NCBI RefSeq assembly: GCF_029168945.1
Contig: NC_083605.1
Coordinates: 18,241,280 to 18,305,279, forward strand
Length of the DNA stretch: 64,000 bases
Direction of reading: 5' to 3'
From: Cannabis sativa
Taxonomy: Eukaryota; Streptophyta; Magnoliopsida; Rosales; Cannabaceae
Shown here: positions 55,604 through 64,000 of the stretch, piece after piece
How the letters are laid out: each line of letters starts with the position of its first letter
Numbering within the stretch: position 1 is the stretch's first letter
Notes under the pieces: generated by a model
Database searches by the model: none
Told to the model about the DNA's origin: nothing
The model's input: the letters and a program-made list of their open reading frames with translations, nothing else
Position numbers and translations under genes: made by a program

Positions 55604-56113
55604 GGTGTGATTTATAAAAAAAAAAAAAATAGTAATTGTATTGAGTAATGATATATATAAACATAAAATATTAATATATATATAACAAGAAAAAAAAAAG
55701 AAGTTTTCCCCTTAAAACACCATTACTACAATTTATATCTTTCATGACCTGCATATTTCGTAAAGGCCGTGGAAGGGTTTTGAAGAATTTTCATGACTGA
55801 CAATGTTGGACATGAAAAATATTTCATCACACCCAACATTGCTCGACAGAAAAAAGGGAAAGGGGCATAAAATGTCATATTTTAATTTATTTAATCTGTT
55901 TTTTTTTTATTTTCATGTCGAGCATTTCTAGATACTACACGGATACGGTGTCCAGCAAAGCTGAGTGTTATAAGTATTATTAAAAATCATACCTGAATGG
56001 TAAGGCTTAATAGTAGATAACACATAAAGAGGTTAACATATAAGTTTTGATATATATCTTGAAAAAATGTTGCTCCTTTCAATAACATTGATTAATATCA
56101 TTATAATTATTAT
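55604..56113. other. Short intergenic stretch right of element D
   Basis: It starts with the target duplication GGTGT, then a poly(A) run and AT-rich text. An imperfect inverted repeat at 55,801-55,841 pairs CAATGTTGG with CCAACATTG and ATGAAA with TTTCAT. Nothing else is recognised. Confidence 0.5.
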
Positions 56114-58242
56114 TGTTGTTGTTGTTTACACTAAAAGTAGTAACATCGATGTTTGACCTGTGGCAAGAAGGAAAACATCCCCGAGTTGAGTATTCCCGAA
56201 TCATAGAAGTTGACCTTGGAGGGGTCCCTTACCTTATGCCAGTTGACTTCAGGAACTTCAAAATGAGTGTTTGGATCCCGCCAAATTGATTCCAACTCAC
56301 TATCTTTCAATATTTAGTACCATAAAAACGAGAAGCATCCAAGTCCCAAGGCATGGGAGCTAAAAATAAACGAAATAGCATCAAAGAAATCAACTCGAAG
56401 GCCTAGGGTTTCATCCAGTGCCCAAGTTAACAACCCAACTAAGGTTTCAGTTTTTGGGACTGTCTTAGATGGATCAAACTTTACACTGAGACATTAGACA
56501 TGTCACGAACATATTTTAGGCATCAGGATTAGATTCAAAGCACTTCTGTTTTTGAGCACTCGGAGCACCCAGGTGCCCCAAGCACCCAACACCAGGTTGA
56601 CGTTTTATCAACCTAGGGCGCTTCCAAGCATCAAACTGAAGAACAATCTTTTGCATTTTCTTCATCTTCATGAAAATGAGGAAACAAGAACTATTAGGGA
56701 AGAAACAGACCGACCTAGAGGGCCCAACGCCCAAGTTGACATTTTGTCAACCTGGGCCTATTCCAAGGAGTTTTTTTGAGAAGTCTTCTGGGCATATTCT
56801 TTATTTTTAAAAAAATTAAGATACAAGTATTTTTGGGAATCAAATGGAACCATCTAGTGGCCTGAAATTGGATCCAGCGCCCAGGTTGACACCTGGTGCT
56901 GGGCCGAGTGCCTAGTTTACATTTTGTCAACATGGGCTATTTCTAATCATGTTTTCAAAAAAAGTATTCCTGGCATTTTTCCGTCATCATAAATAACAAA
57001 GATACAAGTAAACTCGGGGAGAAAACGATAATTCCAGGCGCATGAAAACTGAGCCCAGTGCTCAGGATAACCTGGTGCCAAGCCTAGCACTCAGGTTGAC
57101 AATCAACCTGGTGTGCTGGTTTCGATCATCCAAATGCAAATTGTGCTCTGAGCATTCTCTCTAGCATGGTCGAAAATGGGGTAGGGGACTGCGTCCTCGA
57201 TTTCAAGAACCTTGGAAGTATCAAGACGGGTTCCCTAAAGCTCCAAAAAGAGCACATAGTGCTCAGGTTGATAGATGACCTGGTGCTTTGGGTTTTGCTT
57301 ATTCGATTCTGATTCTGTCTCGAGCGTTCGTCTAGTATTTCATAGTAACTAAGAGCTATGAAGTTAGACAATTCAAATTCACAACTTCATATTTTCAGCT
57401 TTTTAGCAAAGTGACTTACTCATAAATTAGGCATTTTTGAGTCTCTCAATTTCGTGAAACAACAACATCTTTGAGAACTGGTAAATGACTTCACCAGAAT
57501 AAAGAAACTAGCTAAGTGATGTTAAAATACAACTTAGGCATCAAAAAATGCATCCCCATCATGTTTTCCTACTCACTCAGCATCCAGATTGATGACATAT
57601 CTCAACTTGGGCATTGGTCCGAGAACAAATTTTAGTGAAGCACCCATTACTCACTCAATACTGATCTGATTGACGTGATTCACCTTGCGTTTCGAAGATA
57701 TTTCAATGATCTATAAAGTCAAGTCTCACACTCCAATCACAATTCTGAAGTTATGACCTCCAAATATTCTCCTCAAGAGAGTTACAAATTTAAGCTAAAA
57801 CTTACCCGAAGTGGGTCCCGAGGACGCAACCCAAATTTTGAAAATCGACGACTGACCTCTAGAGTAAATTTCACCGTTAAATCATCATCGACAATCAAAA
57901 ATAGCCTAAATGTATTTTCCATATTTTATTACTTTTTTAAAAGGGCCTCATTCCCTATAAAAGGAGAGTTCCTCTAACTCATTTTTGACATTTAAAAAAG
58001 TATCCATAAGGTCAGAGAATTTTTCTCTAGTTTCCCTCTCTAAAAATTGGAGCTTTTAGACTTAGCTAATTTTCTTTAAATTCTCGTGAGAAATAAAGAC
58101 TTAAAGTAAATGTAGCTCCATTACCATCGAGATAAGGGGACTAAATTACTATAAATTTTATGTGTACCTATTTACTCTACTCAATTTTTATTTCATCTCA
58201 CCAATCTAGTGAGCGAGTGTTGAACATTTTTTAGTGTCAACA
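56114..58242 (+). repeat. Solo LTR, probably Ty3/gypsy, with internal motif array
   Basis: About 2,129 bp, ending TTTTTAGTGTCAACA. Near the other end is TGTTTACACTAAAA (56,121-56,134), roughly its inverted complement. ATTAT flanks both sides (56,109-56,113 and 58,243-58,247), but this flank is low complexity. A TATA box CCTATAAAAGG at 57,954-57,964 and AATAAAG at 58,090 fit U3-R organisation on the plus strand. Neither PBS nor PPT adjoins it. A set of CAGGTTGAC/GTCAACCTG motifs lies at 56,591-57,284. The start could be up to ~10 bp different. Confidence 0.6.
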
Positions 58243-58705
58243 ATTATTATTATTATTAAAAATAGAATGGGGTGTCAAAAGAAGTGAAAAGCTCTAAAAT
58301 TAAAAATCCCTAACCAAATCCTTTCTCTCTTTCAGTCACTCGCTCTTTCTCACTTACACATGATCTGTTGGTGCGGTACCAAAGACCAGCTTAAGCGAGC
58401 CTTTCCTAGCCATGGGTGACCGAATTAATTAAAGGCCACCATCACCTTTCTTGTCCTCGAATAACCTCAAGGCCAAACCCTTGCTCACTCTTGTTCCTCC
58501 CCCTACCCTTCCCATTTTCTCTCTAGCTCACTCTTTCTTTCTCTGTTCGACAAACTGAGAGCACAGGGCCTCGTGCCATTATTCTTCGGTCACAATAACT
58601 GAAATATACCATACCATGATAGTCCTTGGCTTCTGAATCACCAAGGCCTGCAGTTAATTCCCAATCTATTAGAAGTGAGAATCTAGGTGTTAGTTAGTTT
58701 TGTTC
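58243..58705. other. Intergenic stretch before the CACTA element
   Basis: Pyrimidine-rich text with CTCTTTCTC runs. I recognise no gene, repeat or RNA here. It may be low-copy background sequence. Confidence 0.45.
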
Positions 58706-59604
58706 ACTACAAGAAAATAAGTTTTCAGCGACTAAATTTTTTTTGACTAAATCAACTTAGTCACTAATAGTTAGCTTTTGCGACTAATATTTAGTCAGAG
58801 ACAAATTTAGTCATAAAATAATATTTAAATGGAACCAAAAGATTCAATGACTAATTTTTAGTCACTGTTTGCTATTTTTAGTGACTAAATTTGTACTTAG
58901 TCACTGAAACTTTGGCGCCAAATTAATAGTTGTGGCGGGAGCACTAAATTTTGGTGACTAAAATTATTTAGTCACTAAAAATTCTCAATTTGTGACAAAA
59001 TATTTGGTCGGTAAATGTTAAAGTGTTTCAATGACTAAAGTATTAGTACTAAAAAATTTATACTTACATTTATTATTAATAGCTTATATATACCAACTAA
59101 TTATATACTCACGATAAAATATAAAATCAAATTTCTATCACTATTACAAATATATCTTTTATTTTCGGTTTTTTTAAATAAATTAAAAATCCGAAGATAA
59201 AACTATTTTAATGCAAGTATCATTGCTTTTTTCATGAAATTTTGGTTATATTTTTGTTTTTTTGTTAACAAGCGAAGTTAAAAGTGTTTAATTTTTTTTT
59301 TAATGTGGGAGCAATTTTGTAAGAAGACTTTCATCTTTAGTAATTAATTAATAAACCTTTGTTTTTGATTTTTAGGGAACTACCGAAGACAAAGATGTGA
59401 ATATTAATTCGCACATAATAAAGCCCAGCAGTTTCTGAAAAAAAAAATAAAGAAATAAATAAAGTCCAGCAGACCCTTCATTTACCCTTTGTAGAAACCC
59501 TCAAGCTCGCTCAAACCCTCAAACCCACGACCCTCTCGCTCAAAACCTCAAATCCACGACCCTCTCACTCTAACCTTGTCTTCGATCCCTTACAGCTACC
59601 CCCG

Positions 59605-59778
59605 ATGAGGACGCCGACGACGAGGACGTCTCTTCCCCAACTCCTCCTCCGACGGTCCTCCCAAGACGACAGTGACGAGGGTTACTCCTCTAAGAGAACG
59701 ACGGTCCTCCCACAGAGAAAACTTCTCTTCGATCGCTGGTGTTGTTTGTGCTTTTTGATCGACCGCTGGTATGATTAG
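59605..59778 (+). other. Small ORF in gene-like region of the CACTA element
   Basis: An ATG opens 58 codons (MRTPTTRTSLPQLLL...). It is preceded by a repeated CCACGACCCTCTC motif (about 59,525-59,570). The composition differs from the AT-rich surroundings and resembles the first exon or 5' UTR of a plant gene. I do not recognise the peptide, and it may not be translated. Confidence 0.25.
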
Positions 59779-59851
59779 ATGAGAATATAGCTTTATTCTT
59801 TTTTCTCATACGAATTGGAAGATATGCAATTTTTATAGAGAACCATTTTAG

Positions 59852-60368
59852 CTGGTGATAGAAATGTGGAAGCACATGCTCCTTCTGGTACAATGGCTTC
59901 TGCACCAGAGGATGCTAAACAGGAATTTGTTTTCTAGAGTGCTCTTATTTTGCAGAGGTCTATCCTTGACCCGTGTTTAGCTGTTGGATTTCTTCCTCTC
60001 CCTGGCCTTAGAGTTGGGTAGCTTGTTACCATGAAATGGAGAGTTGAAAGGTTAAAAGATTTGCAAAATGAAGTTTTGCAGCAGCGTGTAAGTCTTGGGA
60101 ATGATCGCTATTTTTTTGAGTAAAAACCATGATAAATCTCATCAATCTCTAATCTCTATTTATGAAAGATGAATCCTCAATTTCAGTGAAGCAAATAAAA
60201 TAATTCAACAACTTAATAGTGAGATTTTTCCAAACACTAGAATCATGCACTGTTGATAAAACTTGTTCATGCATCAGGATGAAGTTTTGTATGCAGTCAA
60301 TGCAAATAAAGAAAATTGGATGATTGTTGGAAGGAAAAGAGGGCATGTATCTTTATCTGAAAAACAAC
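59852..60368 (+). pseudogene. Captured exons resembling the C-terminal region of TRAPP-II subunit TRS130/TRAPPC10
   Basis: Two exon-like blocks joined by an intron. Block 1 (59,852-60,087) follows a TTTTAG acceptor and includes RSILDPCLAVGFLPLPGLRVG and MKWRVERLKDLQNE. The intron (60,088-60,277) runs from GTAAGT to CATCAG. Block 2 (60,278 to about 60,368) includes DEVLYAVNANKENWMIVG and GRKRGHVSLS. Both stay in phase. From memory of the plant family these resemble the end of TRS130/TRAPPC10, which acts in Golgi vesicle tethering. Two CAG-to-TAG-type stops (about 59,937 and 60,018) and loss of the final residues make it a pseudogene. Retention of the intron indicates DNA-level capture rather than a processed copy. 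Confidence 0.55.
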
Positions 60369-60565
60369 GTTTGTTGTACAATTATTTTTTATTATACTTT
60401 TGAAGGAGTATGTTGTACAATTCAATTTCACTTTAAATCATACTCTCGTATTGTCATAGAAGTAGCTCAAAATGAAATGGTTCTATGTGCCAACATCTTT
60501 GACATTGTCTTCACCATACACATTGAACAGGTTCAAGGCTAGAAATGTCTATATTATGTGTGCCC

Positions 60566-62420
60566 TGTTGGAAATATTTTACCAGAATCTAGATTTACTA
60601 ACAAGTATGTTTCATTAACATCGTAATATGAATTCTAAAACAATGAAATAAACACATATAAAGTTTAGGAAACCTTACATTGGGTGCAGCGGAATATAAT
60701 GACTCCTTCCGTTCAGATCTCTAGCCCTTGATTCCTTTCTGTAGCAGAGCATCACCAAGATCTGAACCTGGATCTCTTTCTCTCCTTCCTTTGATGCTGA
60801 GTCTCCTTCTTGTTGTTTGGAATCTCCTACAGTGTTACACACTATGATTGAGATACCACTTGATGTGTGTGGGCACTCACTCATTCACTAATGGCTAAAA
60901 ATATTTAGTGTGAAGATAGGTTTAGTATTTCGAATTGAAGAAGAAAGAAGAAGGAAGAGGTCTCATCTAGGTTTTTAGCTTTGGAGGCATAAGTTGGATA
61001 CTGAGACCATAACCTTCCTTTTATACTATTCTTCAATAGGGTTAGGGTTGAATTAAATGGTTTAAAAAAGAATAAAATATTGGGCAAAAATACTTCTTGG
61101 CCGTACACAATAAGTGGACCACTCTCTAGTTACAATTTTGCAACTTTATTTCAACCACTTATTCTTCTTTTCAATAATACCATATTTTCCAATTCAACCT
61201 TATAAATGCCAAACTATTTATTTAATAATTAAAATAACTATCAAATAAAATTATCATTTATAATATTTATTAATTAGACTCCATAAAGTCTATTAATTAT
61301 CAAATAAACCCCAAAACACTATTTCTTCACAATCAAGCCATAACATAGTGAAAATTCATAAACTAGACATAGTCTAATTTTAGAATTATAATTGATTAAT
61401 CAAAACCAATTAACTGAGTCTTACAAGCAGTATGGTCTCAACTAGTATGGGGACCATGGGTGCAGATTAAGAATTTATATCTTAAATTCACTGACTCATT
61501 AATTCTTCGTTGAATCCACGCATAGAACTTAGAATTGCACTCTCAGTATATAGAATGCTTTATATGTTCCACCATATAGACACGTCATTAGTTATCCATT
61601 GTTATAATCCTAATTTCATCAATGATCCTCTATATAGATGATCTACACTGTAAAGGGATTAGATTACCGTAATACCCTACAATGTATTTTATCCTTAAAA
61701 CACTTAACCCCGTATAAATGATATTTCAGCTAAGTGAAATGAGTACTCCACCATTTATTTTCGTTTGGTCAAGCTCGAAGGAAATCATCCTTTACTTTCT
61801 ATTTGTCAGATAGAAGCTATAGATTCCATATTTATGTTAGCGCTCCCACTCAATTGCACTATCATGTTCCCAAAATGTACGTATCACCCTGACCAAAAAG
61901 TAGGCTTAAATAACAAATCAAAGAACATGTATAATACTCTTGAGATCGAACATAAACATATCAGGATTAAGATCATTTGATCTAGGATCAACAGGTCATA
62001 TTGAATTGAATAGATATTACGGTAAATTTAATATATCTAATCAAAGTTCAATATCGGCCCCTTCCGATGTATACTCCATACATCCGATGCTGCCAATGCC
62101 CTGGAAAGGACATAACACTTATCCAAGGTGTAAGAATACCTATCGCTGATTATACCATGCCAGTCTAAATCCAGTGAACTGACAAATCAGGGAATAAACT
62201 TTCGAACATATAATTAAGATTATATTCCACTGTGCTGACAACACTATAATCATTAACAAATTCATATGTTCTGGACTTAAATAGAATTTATACATTATAT
62301 GTATATAATCATGAAATAAATCATGCGAACCATGCAACATAAAATGTTATTTCTGATCTTTATTAATAAGTAAATCTGATTATATTGAAATGAGTTTTAT
62401 TTAGGGCAGAAAACCCAACA
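60566..62420 (-). repeat. 3' LTR of a copia element (H), same family as A and B
   Basis: An 1,855-bp LTR (TGTTGGAAA to AACCCAACA on the plus strand) followed at 62,421 by AACTCCCACTTGCAC, the family PPT read in reverse. It is therefore the 3' LTR of a minus-strand element. It interrupts the CACTA/TRS130-like region. The left flank is TGCCC; the partner flank is not in view. Confidence 0.82.
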
Positions 62421-62508
62421 AACTCCCACTTGCACTAATATAAAACAAAATGTGCATTTCAAATAATCTCAACACCTTGATATACAAATCAAGTGTAGCA
62501 GTAGTAAA
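62421..62508 (-). mobile_element. Interior fragment of copia element H
   Basis: 88 bp of interior next to the PPT, closely matching 17,939-18,030 of element B. It is cut at 62,508 by the LTR of a second insertion, so the rest of H lies to the right, probably beyond the window. Confidence 0.75.
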
Positions 62509-63750
62509 TGTTAGAAATTATTTTACCAGGATCTAGATTTACTAACAAGTATGTTGGATTAACAACCTAATATGAATTCTAAAACAACGAAAATAAACAC
62601 ATATAAAGTTAGAAAACCTTACAGTGGGTGCCGCGGAATAGTATGACTCCTTTCGTTCAGATCTCTAGCCCTTGATTCCTTTCTGTAGCAGAGCATCACC
62701 AAGATCTGAATCTGGATCTTCTTTTCTCCTTCTTTGATGTAGAATTTCCATAGTCTTCCATACTATGATTGAGATACCACTTGATGTGTGTGGGCACTAC
62801 TCATCTCACAAGGATTTCGAAATTTTCTCTCTTTTTCTCTCTTGAATTTCGTGGCTTATTGCTTCATATATTGATATGCAAGAGAAGAGAACAAGGGCTG
62901 CTATATATAGGGAGAAGGGAGAGCTCAACTTTCCAAATAAAACAGTTTCCTTAATTACTGTGTAATCAATTAACTGCCTTATTTAGTGTGATCAACCACT
63001 TTCCTATTTTTGCTAGGCTTTGATTAGCAATTACATGGCAATTAAAATTGAAAATAATAATTGGGAAACACACAAAGAGGTGGCGGCCATAGGGTGATAT
63101 GGGCCTCACTTGGATTTTGCAGTTTCCTCAATTTTATTTCAATTTCTCCAAAAATGTCATTTTTCCAATTCTAATCATTTAAATGCCAAAACTAATTATT
63201 TAATAACTAAAATAGATTATTAAATAATATTGTCATTTAAAATAATTATTAATTAGACATACAAAGTCTCTTAATTAATAATTAAACCTAGAAACCCTTT
63301 TCTTTACGATTTCATCCTTAAACTGTGAGAATTCATAAAGTAGACATAGTCTAACTTTTAGAATGATAATTGATTAATTAAAATCAATTAACTGAGTCTT
63401 ACAAGCAGTATGGTCTCAACCAGTATGGGGACCATGGGTCTATATAACCGAGCTTCCAATAAGTCGAACCGAATTTACTAAGTAAATTCCCTAACTTATT
63501 AATTCCTCATTGAATCCACACTTAGAACTTGGAATTGCACTCTCAGTCATATAGAAACGCTGTATATGTTCCACGATATAGACACGTCATTAGTTATCCA
63601 TTGTTATAACCCTAATGTGATCAATGATCCTCTATATAGATGATTTACACTGTACAGGGATTAAATTACCGTAACACCCTACAATGTATTTTATCCTTAA
63701 AACACTTAACCCTGTATAAATGATATTTTACCTAAGTGAAATGAGATCTC
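62509..63750 (-). repeat. Copia LTR (I), inserted in H, itself interrupted
   Basis: It starts TGTTAGAAATTATTTTACC and aligns with the other minus-strand LTRs of this family up to about two-thirds of their length. It stops at GAGATCTC (63,743-63,750), where the other LTRs continue with AATCATTTATCTC. A minus-strand TATA-like box (CTATATATAG) is near 62,897-62,910. It could be a solo LTR or part of a full element; the window ends too soon to tell. Confidence 0.75.
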
Positions 63751-64000
63751 TGTTGGGTTTTATGCCCTAAATAAAACTCTTTACAATCTGATTAGTTATC
63801 AATATAAGAAATTTGAAGTGATTGATGTTTGCATGAATTTTACATGCTAATGGTTTAATATGTTTAATATGTTTATTACATTCATACACACAAAATCAGT
63901 TAAATCTAGATCATATGTTTATTCACAATTACAGTATCGTCAACACAATGGAATGTGATTGTGATCATATGAATCAAAAGTTTTGGTCCCTGTTTCATTA
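63751..64000 (+). repeat. Copia LTR (J) in opposite orientation, incomplete
   Basis: TGTTGGGTTTTATGCCCTAAATAAAAC is the reverse complement of the LTR ends seen at 2,051 and 62,420, so this is the start of a plus-strand LTR of the same family. It interrupts LTR I at 63,750 and runs off the right edge. Confidence 0.75.

Larger units (their letters stand above)
58706..60565 (+). mobile_element. CACTA (En/Spm-type) transposon, left end, truncated
   Basis: CACTACAAGAAAATAAG at 58,706 is a canonical CACTA terminal repeat. It is followed by ~330 bp of dense subterminal motifs in both orientations (TAGTCACTAA, TTTAGTGACTAAA), which bind transposase in this superfamily. No transposase frame is seen, and the opposite TIR is absent before the copia LTR at 60,566, so the right end is displaced or lost. 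The interior carries gene-like sequence (see 59,852-60,368). Confidence 0.7.

Noticed and set aside
58706..60565. A complete CACTA transposon
   Set aside because: Only the left terminus is visible; no matching right TIR or transposase was found before the copia insertion or in the rest of the window.

Overview
This window looks like plant nuclear DNA, probably from a eudicot; the species cannot be named from the sequence. The evidence is plant-type Ty3/gypsy (Tekay-like chromovirus and Tat) and Ty1/copia elements, a Cassandra-type LTR carrying a 5S rRNA-like core, a CACTA transposon end, Mutator-like MITEs, and exon remnants resembling a plant TRAPP-II subunit. I see no intact host gene. Almost everything is transposable element, stacked by nested insertion as in gene-poor heterochromatin.

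Left half. The oldest unit is element C (about 11,272-32,125, minus strand), a decayed Tat-type element with gag, protease, RT, dual RNase H, integrase and a downstream ORF on the opposite strand. Two elements broke it. F (2,052-11,271, minus), a decayed Tekay-like chromovirus with LTRs of about 2.4 kb, lies in C's antisense gene. B (16,102-26,613, minus), a copia element with LTRs of about 1.84 kb, lies inside C's second RNase H domain with a near-perfect 5-bp target duplication. A (LTR at 158-2,051) interrupts F's left LTR, and a Cassandra solo LTR (19,513-19,945, TSD CCTTA) sits inside B.

Middle. After an AT-rich stretch with two Mutator-like MITEs (33,715-33,985 and 34,207-34,467) comes element D (34,635-55,603, plus strand, TSD GGTGT), a young Tat-type element whose two LTRs show only 2 substitutions and 1 indel by eye. 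Its 5' LTR is split by G (34,969-44,430, minus, TSD GCTAT), a Tekay-like element with an open 1,152-residue pol frame and a frameshifted gag. D encodes gag-pro-pol on the plus strand and, on the minus strand, an intron-containing gene with its own TATA box and an intron in its 5' UTR. The same antisense gene, decayed but also with recognisable introns, is in C.

Right end. This holds a solo LTR (56,114-58,242), a CACTA terminus at 58,706 followed by pseudogene exons resembling TRS130/TRAPPC10, and a cluster of copia LTRs (60,566-62,420; 62,509-63,750; 63,751-end) inserted into one another.

The most interesting system is the antisense, intron-bearing gene of the Tat elements. Its introns lie on the strand opposite the element's genomic RNA, so retrotransposition would not splice them out.
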